A stretch of DNA of 64,000 nucleotides. Origin: Fuerstiella sp. GTDB lineage: Bacteria > Planctomycetota > Planctomycetia > Planctomycetales > Planctomycetaceae. Numbering within the stretch: the stretch's first letter is position 1; each line of letters starts with the position of its first letter. Positions 18,706-27,705 of this stretch are shown piece after piece. The stretch is from the NCBI GenBank assembly GCA_022843805.1, contig JALHMY010000038.1:16962-80961 (forward strand), given 5' to 3'. The position numbers and the translations under genes are program-made. The notes beneath the pieces were generated by a model. That model made no database searches, had not been told where the DNA came from, and saw nothing but the letters and a program-made list of their open reading frames with translations.

Positions 18706-19953
18706 TCAGGCAACACGGGAAAGAAGCGCGAGGCCCGTTACAGTATCAATTCCACAGTGAACGATTCCGGCTGCAGATGTTGAATCATCATTGCGGCTTC
18801 GGTTCTTCATGCTCCAGCGAAGGGACTCCATGTTCAGGAACTCCTGAATCGCGAGGGAGCCCTGTGATGTGGTGGAAAACTCGCTCGATTCACTGAATTG
18901 AATGCGACGAGGCCAAACGCCGGAATTTCCGCTGTCCAGCTGACTGCGCAGTTCTCGCAGAAGAGGCCCCTCCACCAGTTCACCGACCTGCTGAAGACTG
19001 GTTTGCAGCTGGCCGTCCACAATCCAGTCGGCAATCACGGTCCGCCCGGCTGCAGAACTGATCGCACGACTTCGTTCGGCGATTGCCGCGGCCAGCCCCG
19101 CCGCATTTAAGCCCCGGTTACAGGTCACTTTTTCCTGTGCATACCGAATGACATCGGTTGCACAAAACTGGGAAGTGATGACCTGTTGCCGCGTGTCGGC
19201 TTCGATCAGTCGACATCCAAATGCTCCACATTCCTGCGGCCCCAGGGCCTGAGGAGATCCGGCAGAAATCTCCAGCATTCGATTTCGCAACATCTCCTCC
19301 GTGAGCAGGAGGGAGCCGCCGGCACTTCCTGTTCGCGGGATACTTCCTGTTCGCGGGATACAGTGAGACTGTCGAGCCGATGCAGGAAGTTCGACCGCTC
19401 CCGCAACCGGCTTCAAAATTATGACCAGCTCTCGATCTTCCGGACGCCTGCTTTCAAGCATAAAATCTGCGAAACTGCCGTAAAACCTGAGGCAACCGGA
19501 AGAGTATTGTCCGAAATCAGTCCAGGCCGGCGGAACAGTGTTCCCGTCAGACGCAGCCGGATGGACTTGCATTTCCACGCTTCCGTCCGTGTTTCGAAAA
19601 ACGTCCAGCCTGTCATGAGGCCCGCAAAGTACAGCATCCAGACACTTCAGCGAGGTTCGCTCGGACGGCTGGACACCCCACAAAACCAGCGGGATCCGTC
19701 GGCTTCGCAGGGGCTCAATCTGTTCAGACAACCAGGAGATCGCTGCGTTCAAATCCTCAGCGGACTCCGTCAGCGGTCCCGCAATCAGGAGAAAATCAAC
19801 GTGCGATGCCATCGCCGTTTCGATCACGTTGCCAACTGACCTGCGAACGGCCCCAGCGGCCACTTTTCGCAGCCAGTCCGGACAATGGGATAAACCGGCC
19901 AGCGGTGCTCCCAGTCGAAGATGATCTATGTGGACAAATCGAATCACAGACAT
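18706..19953 (-). CDS. SbcD/YhaO-like protein lacking phosphoesterase catalytic residues
   Basis: About 415 residues. The ATG at 19953 follows the strong RBS GGGAGG; the frame extends upstream to 20037. The N-terminus FVHIDHLRLGAPLAGLSH aligns with the FIHAADLHLDSPLxGL start of SbcD/YhaO nucleases, and VDFLLIAGPLTES with the DFxLIAGDLxD motif. The metal ligands are replaced: DxH becomes HLR, GD becomes GP, GNHD becomes GVQP, and the GHxH region is not recognisable. The downstream fold marker remains (GPQECGAFGCRLIEAD). An in-frame 18-bp tandem duplication at 19324-19359 gives IPRTGS twice. It is paired with the YhaN-like ATPase, so it is probably a structural or regulatory subunit. Confidence 0.75.
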   Translation of the reverse strand: MSVIRFVHIDHLRLGAPLAGLSHCPDWLRKVAAGAVRRSVGNVIETAMASHVDFLLIAGPLTESAEDLNAAISWLSEQIEPLRSRRIPLVLWGVQPSERTSLKCLDAVLCGPHDRLDVFRNTDGSVEMQVHPAASDGNTVPPAWTDFGQYSSGCLRFYGSFADFMLESRRPEDRELVIILKPVAGAVELPASARQSHCIPRTGSIPRTGSAGGSLLLTEEMLRNRMLEISAGSPQALGPQECGAFGCRLIEADTRQQVITSQFCATDVIRYAQEKVTCNRGLNAAGLAAAIAERSRAISSAAGRTVIADWIVDGQLQTSLQQVGELVEGPLLRELRSQLDSGNSGVWPRRIQFSESSEFSTTSQGSLAIQEFLNMESLRWSMKNRSRNDDSTSAAGIVHCGIDTVTGLALLSRVA

Positions 19954-20334
19954 CAATGCCTCCCTGCATTGAACCACAAATTCGCTCGTGGCGGACACGG
20001 CCAGTCCAAAGCCGAAAATTCCGCGCCTGGTCAGCAATTTAATCGATGGTCAGGTCTCCAGCCAGAGCACTTCGGCAGAATCCGCCGAAGTCGTTTCCCG
20101 GATCTTAGCTTCCAAAAATGGTAAAAGAAGCAAAATGGGGCAGACGATCCGCCCTGATGAATGCCCCGAATGTCGATCCTGTTCAGTTCGATTTGCTGTC
20201 CGATTGCATCTGGAATGGACTTTGCTACATTCAGAGTTGTTGAAATTCAGCTCGCACCCTTTGAAGCCAGCATCAATGTAGCGCCACCTGATATTCAGTA
20301 ATCCTTCGGAATTCCGCTGAAAAAGGAACGATTG
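19954..20334. other. Divergent intergenic region with candidate promoter
   Basis: About 380 bp between the leftward YhaO-like gene and the rightward regulator gene. A sigma-70-like pair TTGCAT (20204-20209) and TACATT (20226-20231) with a 16-bp spacer could start the regulator transcript. No clear operator is visible. Confidence 0.35.
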
Positions 20335-21027
20335 ATGACCGCTTCCCGAAAGACTGCCCAAAAGGCAGGGTCAACTCTGTCAGAATTCGAACAGCCTAAA
20401 AAGCGTAAACCCTTTACTGTCCTGCTGGTTGTGGATGACCAGGCGGAACGGGCAGCGCTTGTAGATACGCTCCAGCAACAGAAAATCGAAGTTCGTGACT
20501 ATATGACGGCAATGGAGTTTTATCGCGATTTCCGCGAAAAAACGCCCGGTGTGCTGATCATGGAAGCACGGTTGCGGGGAATGAGCGGACTGGAGCTTTA
20601 TGAAAAGTTGTCTGCTGAAGATTTCGAACTTCCGGTCATTTTCATCGCCGGCCATGCCGACGCCCCGATGGCCGTTCGGGCGGTAACCAATGGCGCATTT
20701 GATTTCCTTGTCAAACCGATCAAAGAACAGCCGCTGATTTCGGCTGTGATACGCGCGTACAGCTATTACTATGATGTGGATTCCGGAGCAGCGGGCGACG
20801 AATTCGAAGAAATCGCCGACGGTATGAGTCGGCTGAGTGACCGGGAAAAGCAAATTTTGGACCACATTGTTGCCGGGCAGTCCAGCCGTGACATTGGTCA
20901 GCAGCTCGGGATCAGTACCAAGACCGTGGAAGCTCATCGCGCACGAATTAATGACAAGATGCGGGCAGATGACCTGCCACACCTGATTCGTATGTGCCTT
21001 GCCTGGAATGAAGAACAGGCAACCTGA
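20335..21027 (+). CDS. FixJ/NarL-type regulator with Glu in place of the phospho-acceptor Asp
   Basis: A receiver domain (residues 27-145) followed by a LuxR-type helix-turn-helix (about 160-215, LSDREKQILDHIVAG and GISTKTVEAHRARI). The acidic pair D34-D35 and Lys127 (FLVKPI) are kept. The phosphorylation site, DVRMPGMSG in FixJ, reads EARLRGMSG, so position 77 is Glu. The conserved Thr/Ser is Ala105 (IAGHAD). It is therefore probably not phosphorylated and may be locked in an active-like form. The ATG at 20335 follows AAAAGGAA. No histidine kinase gene is nearby. Its targets are unknown. Confidence 0.9.
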   Translation: MTASRKTAQKAGSTLSEFEQPKKRKPFTVLLVVDDQAERAALVDTLQQQKIEVRDYMTAMEFYRDFREKTPGVLIMEARLRGMSGLELYEKLSAEDFELPVIFIAGHADAPMAVRAVTNGAFDFLVKPIKEQPLISAVIRAYSYYYDVDSGAAGDEFEEIADGMSRLSDREKQILDHIVAGQSSRDIGQQLGISTKTVEAHRARINDKMRADDLPHLIRMCLAWNEEQAT

Positions 21028-21194
21028 ACGAAGCGGGATTCCCGCGGGAGCCATGGGGACTGCCATTGTCCCGGGTGGCGTTTGTCAGTTAATCTGACGG
21101 CTTGTCGGAAAATATGGCCGAGTTTGGGCAGGGAGGCCTGAATCGTGACGTTGCACCAGTTATTGCATCATATTCCTGTCGCGGGAGTCGCGGC

Positions 21195-22376
21195 ATGATG
21201 CTGCTGCAGAGATACATTCTTGGCGAACTGGTGCGCGTTTTCAGCCTGCTGATCGTTGTACTAACCGTCATGCTGGTCTTTGTTGGTCTGTTCCGTGAAG
21301 CATCGGAACGTGGCCTTGGGGCAGTACAAATTCTGCAGATCCTGCCGTTTGTTGTGCCCAGTATGCTGCCGTTTACCATCCCGGCGACGCTGCTTCTGGC
21401 AGTGTGCGTGGTGTATGGCCGATTGTCCGGAGATCTTGAAGTCACGGCAGCGAAAGCAGCTGGTATCAGCGCAATGCAACTGCTGAAACCTGCCTTCCTG
21501 ATGGGTGGAGTGCTCGCGATTGCTTCATTTGGTCTGACGAACTATGCGATTCCCTGGGCAATCGCCAACATCGAACGTATCGTCACGCAGGCCATGGAAG
21601 AAATCTTTCTGGATATCCTTGCGACGCATAATCACTTCAGCGATTCCAAAAAAGGTTATTCCATCAAGGTTCAGGGAGTTCGCGACAGAACACTGATCGA
21701 TGCCACGTTTCGCTACCGGCTTCGGAATCACCAGCAGCTCAATCTGAGGGCGGAATTTGCGAGGATTCAATTTGACCTGGACCGCCAGGAAATTCGGCTT
21801 CTGCTGATTAATGCCTCCGGCAGTCGACCTGGATCCGATTCTGCCGGTATGTTCGACCAGCAGGAAATCACACTGCCACTGCCGTCACAGATTCAGAAAG
21901 TCAAAGCCCGTCATATGACAGTCAGCCGACTCAGGCAGGGAATTCAGCAGGCTGATGAACGCCTGCGGGCCAGCAATCAGGAACAGGCTCAGTTTGCTGC
22001 AATGATACTGCTGACAGGCGACTTTCAGGACCTTGTCGGTGAACAGATCAGAACGGCTTCAGAAAACCAGCGGCTGGCCACGATCGAACAGCGGCGGTTT
22101 CGGTCAGAAATTCACAGCCGTTTTGCGATGGCTGCCAGTTGCATCTTTTTCGCACTGGTCGGCGGTCCATTTTCCATGCTGCAGGCACGACGCCAGTTCA
22201 TCACCAGCTTCATTATGTGCTTCCTGCCCATTCTGCTGGTCTACTATCCGGTGATGTTTCTGGTTTTGAACCTCTCGAAAAGCGGCACGATTGAACCGTG
22301 GTGGTCAATGTGGGTGCCCAATACGATTCTTGGAATCGCCTCCGCCATCATTTTGTATAAGGTCGTCCGTCACTGA
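21195..22376 (+). CDS. LptF/LptG family permease (YjgP/YjgQ)
   Basis: Inner-membrane permease of the Lpt lipopolysaccharide export machine. The ATG at 21195 follows GGGAG and gives the canonical start MMLLQRYILGELVRVF; the open frame extends to 21102. Three membrane helices come first (including FVVPSMLPFTIPATLLLAVC), then a large beta-jellyroll periplasmic region and three C-terminal helices. Length is 394 residues. In operons elsewhere LptF and LptG are adjacent; here only one is present, so the partner must be elsewhere. I cannot decide between F and G with confidence. Confidence 0.88.
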   Translation: MMLLQRYILGELVRVFSLLIVVLTVMLVFVGLFREASERGLGAVQILQILPFVVPSMLPFTIPATLLLAVCVVYGRLSGDLEVTAAKAAGISAMQLLKPAFLMGGVLAIASFGLTNYAIPWAIANIERIVTQAMEEIFLDILATHNHFSDSKKGYSIKVQGVRDRTLIDATFRYRLRNHQQLNLRAEFARIQFDLDRQEIRLLLINASGSRPGSDSAGMFDQQEITLPLPSQIQKVKARHMTVSRLRQGIQQADERLRASNQEQAQFAAMILLTGDFQDLVGEQIRTASENQRLATIEQRRFRSEIHSRFAMAASCIFFALVGGPFSMLQARRQFITSFIMCFLPILLVYYPVMFLVLNLSKSGTIEPWWSMWVPNTILGIASAIILYKVVRH

Positions 22377-22392
22377 TGGCAACCTTGTCACG

Positions 22393-22414
22393 CTTATTGT
22401 CTGACAGCGCCTTA
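22393..22414. repeat. Partial copy of the REP-like element at 40222-40313
   Basis: A 22-bp stretch beginning CTTATTGTCTGACAG is identical to 40292-40313 except at one base. It covers the stop codon (22412-22414) of the leftward M24-like gene, so the end of this gene may derive from the repeat. Only the outer end of the element is present here; the hairpin core is missing. Confidence 0.6.
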
Positions 22415-23758
22415 GTCCAGTACCGACTCTTCCGAGAACGCGGCGTCATCTTCGTCGTCGAAAATCGACCGTTCCGAAGTGAGTTCCAGTTCCCAGGCAG
22501 AATCTATTCTGCCCGTGTCGCTCTCTTCACCAAAATTCAAACTGGAAAATGCAGCTTCTGATTGCAAAACAGACTGTTCACGATCGGCAGAGGCTGTGCC
22601 GTCCGCTTTTCCCGATCTCAGAATTCCAGGACACAGAACCTGCTGCCCTTTGACTGTAATCGTCAGCTGTGGCCAGATGTCAGAGTGCGTCAGCCGTTCA
22701 CAGCCATGGGCCGTGATCAGTATCGAATCTCCATGCATGGCGGGGCCGATCGAAGGATGCCAGTACATGGCCACCGGGGCGGAAAGCTCAAAGTCCGAGT
22801 CCGGGGTCAGCTGTACTTCACTCGTACGATAACCCAGCACATCTGCCTGGTCGGCCAGCGGCCATTCATTTGCGTGTCCAAACTTCTCATAGATGCGTCG
22901 GACTTTGGGCCATACGTCCCGAAGCACTTCGCCATTTCTGGAAAAGAACATTCCGGAACAGTGAACAAGCGCGGACTGCTGATGAGCCTGCAACAGATCT
23001 GACGGAACTTTATCCACCGCCACTGTCCTCGATACGGCCACATGCAGGCCCCAGCGACGAGCAACACAGCTGATAATCGCAAACGACTCAATCTGATCTT
23101 CGCCGTAACCCCAGTGTCTGAACCGATCATTGCGACCATCGGCACAAACCTGGATTCGAACAGGAGTGACAGTGCGTTTCACCAGCCGATGACTTACTTC
23201 ACCTGCCACCGCCGCTTCTGTCATTCCCGCCTGAAGATTCCCTGCCGTCACTTCCACCGCATGCACCAGAACCCGACTGAGTTTGCGAAGGCGAATTACT
23301 TCAAGTCTTGTCAGAGGTAATCGCATCCGGGCGATTCGACGGGCTGCCCCTTTTGTACCCTCGGCTCCCGAATCACTGACCACTCGACGGCCACGCGATA
23401 AGTCATCCACCAAAGCTGAATGAGGCTGAAACCATTCGCGCTGCTTGAGCTGAAATCCCAGACCAAATGCTTCTCGCTCAAATATCTGCGTGGCATCCAC
23501 CGCATTTGTGGCAAACAGACGAGCATCTTCTGTAACAAACAGACTCGACTGACTGTTCTCAGAACAATATCGGGAAACATCCGCTCCAGCTGCGAACCAT
23601 GCAATATTCGCAGGATCCTGAAGCAGCAATGCGTCGGCACCGGTTGATGTCAGAAACTGACGTACACGGTCATGCTTCAGCTCGACATCGCTCATTCGGG
23701 CCGGATCCTGAATCAGGTGTCGACGACGCTTCTGTTCTTCAAAACCGCCTTCCACCAT
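22412..23758 (-). CDS. M24 (Xaa-Pro aminopeptidase fold) protein without metal ligands
   Basis: 448 residues. An N-terminal creatinase-like domain (RVRQFLTSTGADALLLQDPANIAWFAAG) is followed by a pita-bread domain (LPLTRLEVIRLRKLSRVLVHAVEV, AGMTEAAVAGEV). In active M24 enzymes the first metal site reads LDxGxxxxGYxSDxTRT; here the matching IISCVARRWGLHVAVSRTV has Ser230 and Ala241 in place of the two Asp. The later EP and RxED ligands read HP (near 334) and GD (near 343). It is therefore likely a non-peptidase. A strong RBS-like GGGAG precedes the ATG at 23758. An acidic tail follows residue 400. Confidence 0.75.
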   Translation of the reverse strand: MVEGGFEEQKRRRHLIQDPARMSDVELKHDRVRQFLTSTGADALLLQDPANIAWFAAGADVSRYCSENSQSSLFVTEDARLFATNAVDATQIFEREAFGLGFQLKQREWFQPHSALVDDLSRGRRVVSDSGAEGTKGAARRIARMRLPLTRLEVIRLRKLSRVLVHAVEVTAGNLQAGMTEAAVAGEVSHRLVKRTVTPVRIQVCADGRNDRFRHWGYGEDQIESFAIISCVARRWGLHVAVSRTVAVDKVPSDLLQAHQQSALVHCSGMFFSRNGEVLRDVWPKVRRIYEKFGHANEWPLADQADVLGYRTSEVQLTPDSDFELSAPVAMYWHPSIGPAMHGDSILITAHGCERLTHSDIWPQLTITVKGQQVLCPGILRSGKADGTASADREQSVLQSEAAFSSLNFGEESDTGRIDSAWELELTSERSIFDDEDDAAFSEESVLD

Positions 23759-24000
23759 CGTCGTCTCCCGCTGCCCGTCCCGGATCGCCCCCGCCTCTCT
23801 CCCTCCAAACGACTATTGCCGCACAAAGTATACCGCGTTGTCAACGTTGCGCTCCTGTGAATTCCCTTATTGTGGCAGATCCAAATGAGGAGCGTGTGAA
23901 TCAGGCTCACAATTCATTCAACGGAAACCCCGGTACTCTGACCTGCACCACGCCTCGGTTGATCGCATGGTTCGAACGTCGGCAGACGATTCCTGAACTG

Positions 24001-24624
24001 CTATTCATTCGTACAGACAGATTTCATTCCGCGAAGGAAGAGGCGAACGGTTTTGCGAACATCGTCCATTGTCGGGATAACAGGCGGAGTAAATCCGGCA
24101 CACATCATGGGAAGCGGCGGCATAATAATTCCCAGCAATTTGGTTGCCGCCCAGTCAGGATCGGGTACCGTGAGCACTCCATTTGTATCCAGACGAGCCA
24201 GATAAACGGCCATTTCCCGAAGTCCTCGCCCGAAACCGGTTTCGTAGATTAAGCGGGCATTGTCCGGGAATCGACGGCCTTCCGACATCAGCAGGAAGCA
24301 CATACAGGCACCGTCTTCGGACAGCAGAATCTGCATCAGAGCGTGGAAGTACACGGTGAGCATTTCTTCCGGGTCTTTGTGAAGAGCATTCAGTTCAGGC
24401 AATGCCGCGAAGACTTCCTCAGCCCGCGAACGAACAGCCTCTTCGAACAGTTTTTCCTTCGAGGGAAAGTGGTTATAAACGGTTGCCTTGGATACGCCGG
24501 AGCGGGCAGTGACCTGATCCATGCTGGTTTCTGCAAACCCCTGCGCCATGAACAGTTCCCGACCAGCCTCCAGTATCTGTTTGCGTTTCTGCCCGGATCT
24601 GGGCAATACAGCCGGTTCATTCAT
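24001..24624 (-). CDS. TetR/AcrR-family repressor of the efflux operon
   Basis: 207 residues. The N-terminal TetR helix-turn-helix is clear: RKQILEAGRELFMAQGFAETSMDQVTARSGVSKATVYNHFPSKEKLFEEAV. The C-terminal half is a ligand-binding bundle of the AcrR C-terminal type. It is the last gene of the leftward operon HlyD-permease-ATPase-TetR, and its ATG overlaps the ATPase stop (ATGA). Two near-identical 15-bp palindromes lie just upstream of the first gene (27706-27720, 27736-27750), so it likely represses its own operon until a toxic ligand binds. The ligand is unknown. Confidence 0.93.
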   Translation of the reverse strand: MNEPAVLPRSGQKRKQILEAGRELFMAQGFAETSMDQVTARSGVSKATVYNHFPSKEKLFEEAVRSRAEEVFAALPELNALHKDPEEMLTVYFHALMQILLSEDGACMCFLLMSEGRRFPDNARLIYETGFGRGLREMAVYLARLDTNGVLTVPDPDWAATKLLGIIMPPLPMMCAGFTPPVIPTMDDVRKTVRLFLRGMKSVCTNE

Positions 24625-25379
24625 CGCAGGCTCCCTTCCGCAAACGGCCGGCCAGCACCGAACAGGGCTTCACCTGTTCGAGCGGATGGTTCCATCGACA
24701 GACGACCGTCCTGCATCTCAATGATTCGGTCGGCAATATCCAGTACTCGAGCATCATGAGTAACCATGAGAATTGGTCGGTTCTCCCGACGGGCGAGCCC
24801 CTGAAGCAGATTAACAACTTCGCGCCCCGACGCACCATCCAGGGCGGCAGTTGGTTCGTCGGCAAGTACAAGTTGGGGACAACCCACCAGAGCTCTGGCA
24901 ATCGCCACTCTCTGCTTCTGCCCTCCCGACAGCCGCGACACATGATAGTCGAGTCGCTGCCCCAATCCTACCTGTGTCAGCATTTCTTTCGCACGATCCC
25001 GACCCTCCTTTTGTGATACATCAGGCTGCAGATCAAACATGATCTGTACGTTCTGCAGAGCTGTGAGGCACGGAAGCAAATTGTGAGCCTGAAAAATGAA
25101 ACCAATTTTTCGCCGCAAATCCAGCAGATCGGAATCACTCGCACGGTGCAGCGAATATCCAAGTACATTCAGTGTTCCTTCCTGCATGCTTCGCAGTCCG
25201 GCAATCAGTGTCAGCAGAGTTGTCTTCCCGGAACCGGACGGTCCGGTCAGAAGCACAATCTCTCCCGGCTGAACATCGATTTTCACGTCAAACAGGATCT
25301 GCCTGCGAAGCTCGCCCTGCCCAAATGCAAAGTTGACTCCGGTTCCGGAAATTACGGGTTGTGAATCGTCATCCTGCAT
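24621..25379 (-). CDS. ABC transporter ATP-binding protein (DevA/MacB-LolD type)
   Basis: Cytosolic ATPase with Walker [13 protein letters not shown]-loop FIFQAHNLLPCLTALQNV, signature VSRLSGGQKQRVAIARAL, Walker B LVLADEPTAALD and H-loop MVTHDARVLDIADR. This is the MacB/LolD/DevA class of ATPases that work with FtsX-like permeases. The ATG at 25379 follows GGTGA; an in-frame ATG at 25427 would overlap the permease gene by 11 bp. Length is 252 residues. It works with the permease at 25417 and the adaptor at 26574. Confidence 0.93.
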   Translation of the reverse strand: MQDDDSQPVISGTGVNFAFGQGELRRQILFDVKIDVQPGEIVLLTGPSGSGKTTLLTLIAGLRSMQEGTLNVLGYSLHRASDSDLLDLRRKIGFIFQAHNLLPCLTALQNVQIMFDLQPDVSQKEGRDRAKEMLTQVGLGQRLDYHVSRLSGGQKQRVAIARALVGCPQLVLADEPTAALDGASGREVVNLLQGLARRENRPILMVTHDARVLDIADRIIEMQDGRLSMEPSARTGEALFGAGRPFAEGSLR

Positions 25380-25416
25380 TTCGTCACCGCATGAAAAAAT
25401 CGGCTGGAAGGGTCTG

Positions 25417-26571
25417 TCAGAAAACATCGGCGGGATCGGCCGACTTCAGCTTTCGAACGGCCAGCATTCCGGAAAAGACACACATCGCCACTGTGATCAC
25501 AGCCAGAGCCAGTCCGCGGCCTGGCTCAATAGACAATGGAAGCTGAGTAACCCTGCGAAGTCCGGCATACAGAGCAGCGGCCACAAGAGTTCCAGGGATG
25601 AATCCAAGTGTCGCCAGAAGAACAGACTGCTCAAACACAAGTCGATTCAGGTATCTCCCGGAGAATCCCATGGCCTTCATGGTCGCGTAATGCGGAAGGT
25701 GATTGGTAACGTCTGTGTAAAGGATCTGATACACGACGATAAAGCCGATAAAAAAGCCAACGACCGTTCCGGCTGAAAAAATAATGCCGATGGGAGTGGC
25801 GGATTGCCAGTAGGCCAGTTCCACATCCTTAAACTGCTCTCGTGTCAGCACACTGACCTCTTTACCCAGCAACGCCTGAAACTGCTGCTGAACCTGAGGC
25901 ACGGATACTCCCGGTCGAAGCTTCACGACCCCAATATCAATCTCACCGGAATTCCGCTCAGAAAACAGCCTCAGAAAATTGGCGTGACTCACCACAATGT
26001 TCCCGTCGATTCCGAACGATGCCCCCAGATCAATAATTCCCGCCAGCGTCATTCGACGACGATTAATCTCCGGCTCAATGATCTGCTCAAGAGCATTCGC
26101 CCCTGCGACTTCGCCAAATCGCGGACGACCCAGACGATCGTAAAGAAATGCGTCTGTTCGCCGCAGATGATGCATCTGCTCTTCAAAACCAGGAAGCGTG
26201 AGCGACGGCGTCTGTGTTTCAACCCCATAACACTGCATGGAACGCATTTCTCCATTCCATGGATTCTTCCATTCCACAGGTGCCAGATAAATCGAAAACA
26301 GATCCATAACATCGGAACTGCCCCGAAGCCTGTACAGCAGGCGACTTGAAAACTGTTTGCAGTGAAGTAAATGCTCGTACTGACTGTGGATCACGATCAG
26401 CTCACCGTCCAGTGATCCGTGAAACACAACCGCACTGGCAAACAGAGCCTTCATCAGCCCCAGCTGCATCCACATCAGCACCACTGAGACCATCACACCC
26501 ATTACGGCAGCAAACAGCTTCATCTTCTCGTGTTTCAGCTGCAGCCACGACAACGCAATACGCTGCCCCAT
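25417..26571 (-). CDS. ABC transporter permease (DevC, FtsX-like)
   Basis: 384 residues with four hydrophobic segments: one near the N-terminus (AAVMGVMVSVVLMWMQLGLM) and three in the C-terminal FtsX domain (IIFSAGTVVGFFIGFIVVYQ, SVLLATLGFIPGTLVAAALYA, GLALAVITVAMCVFSG). A long extracytoplasmic domain lies between. The marker YATMKAMGFSGRYL is typical of DevC and FtsX-like permeases. It begins 2 bp after the adaptor stop. Together with DevA- and DevB-like partners it would move a lipid or drug outward across the envelope; the substrate is unknown. Confidence 0.92.
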   Translation of the reverse strand: MGQRIALSWLQLKHEKMKLFAAVMGVMVSVVLMWMQLGLMKALFASAVVFHGSLDGELIVIHSQYEHLLHCKQFSSRLLYRLRGSSDVMDLFSIYLAPVEWKNPWNGEMRSMQCYGVETQTPSLTLPGFEEQMHHLRRTDAFLYDRLGRPRFGEVAGANALEQIIEPEINRRRMTLAGIIDLGASFGIDGNIVVSHANFLRLFSERNSGEIDIGVVKLRPGVSVPQVQQQFQALLGKEVSVLTREQFKDVELAYWQSATPIGIIFSAGTVVGFFIGFIVVYQILYTDVTNHLPHYATMKAMGFSGRYLNRLVFEQSVLLATLGFIPGTLVAAALYAGLRRVTQLPLSIEPGRGLALAVITVAMCVFSGMLAVRKLKSADPADVF

Positions 26572-26573
26572 GC

Positions 26574-27689
26574 TTATCTCACTTCTGAAACAACCTTCTC
26601 GGAAGCATCATGCCGGTGTATGCCGGACTCTGTATCGGATTCCACTGCAGGCCTAGCAGAAGCACCCTCTGTTTCAATGGTGACTTCAACTCGGGCGAAT
26701 GACATTCCGGCGACAAGCCGCCCGTCATCATCGCGAAGCCGAATTCGAACCTCCACAACTCGCGCATCAGTATCATCCACCGGATCGTTTGATAAGACGT
26801 CCCGGCGCCCGATCAGCCGACCAACTTCAATCACCTCTCCCGAGAGAGTCTCTGACAGATTGCGAATAAAGATTTTTGCTGACTGTTGTTTCCGAATCTT
26901 CAGAATGTCGGATTCATGAACTTCCGCAACAACGTCCATCTGCCGAGTATCACCCAGGTCGAGCAGACCGTCGGAATCGATGCGTTCGCCCGCACGAGTA
27001 TTCACTCGCAATACCTGCCCGGTAATCGGACTTCGAATATTGGAAACTTCCAGATCCGCGTCAGCTCGCTGCAGTTCCGCTTTTGCTCGTATAATCTCTG
27101 CCTCGGCACGTTCAATATCAACCACACGGATTTCTCTGATGGCTGCAAGTGCTGCCGAATGCTGTCGCAGTTCACGGCGAAGAACAATGACTTCCGATTC
27201 GCGAATGTCCACGTCGTCCTGCGATGCGGCTTTGCTCTTAACCAGCTTCTGAACTCGTTCCAGCTGCTTCTCCGCAAGATCCAGCCTCGCCTGAGTCTTC
27301 TCCACCAGCGCTTCCTGCGCTTCAATGTCTCCGGATCTGGCGCCTGCCTGAACCTGGGCCAGTGACTTTTCTGCCACTAGTACGGCCGCACGAGCCTGCT
27401 CGACATCCGCCAGCTGTCGGCGATGAGAATCCAGAACTGCCAGAATCTGCCCGAATTGAACGTCGTCCCCAACGTCCACCAGCAACTGCTCAACCACCGG
27501 AGGTTCCATCACGGAAGGAGCATTCACCTGAATCACTTCACTGCACGGCTCAATCCGCCCCAGAGCACCCACTCCAGCAAGGTCTGCGACTGGTGCTGGC
27601 TCGGTTTCGGCAGTCGAATCCATACGGCTGAAGGCCACACCTCCTCCCGCCACAAGAACGAACAGGCACACAAACAGCATTTTTCGCAT
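26574..27689 (-). CDS. HlyD/DevB-type membrane fusion protein
   Basis: 371 residues. An N-terminal membrane anchor (MLFVCLFVLVAGGGVAF) is followed by a biotinyl-lipoyl-like half, a long alpha hairpin (about 95-200; LDLAEKQLERVQKLVKSKAASQDDVDIRES), the second half with NIRSPITGQVLRVNTRAGER, and a beta-barrel (DVVAEVHESDILKI). This is the periplasmic adaptor of MacA/DevB type. It is the first gene of the operon and its ATG lies 17 bp downstream of the first operator palindrome. No outer-membrane TolC gene is present in the window. Confidence 0.92.
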   Translation of the reverse strand: MRKMLFVCLFVLVAGGGVAFSRMDSTAETEPAPVADLAGVGALGRIEPCSEVIQVNAPSVMEPPVVEQLLVDVGDDVQFGQILAVLDSHRRQLADVEQARAAVLVAEKSLAQVQAGARSGDIEAQEALVEKTQARLDLAEKQLERVQKLVKSKAASQDDVDIRESEVIVLRRELRQHSAALAAIREIRVVDIERAEAEIIRAKAELQRADADLEVSNIRSPITGQVLRVNTRAGERIDSDGLLDLGDTRQMDVVAEVHESDILKIRKQQSAKIFIRNLSETLSGEVIEVGRLIGRRDVLSNDPVDDTDARVVEVRIRLRDDDGRLVAGMSFARVEVTIETEGASARPAVESDTESGIHRHDASEKVVSEVR

Positions 27690-27705
27690 AGCCCACCCAT
27701 TTCAT

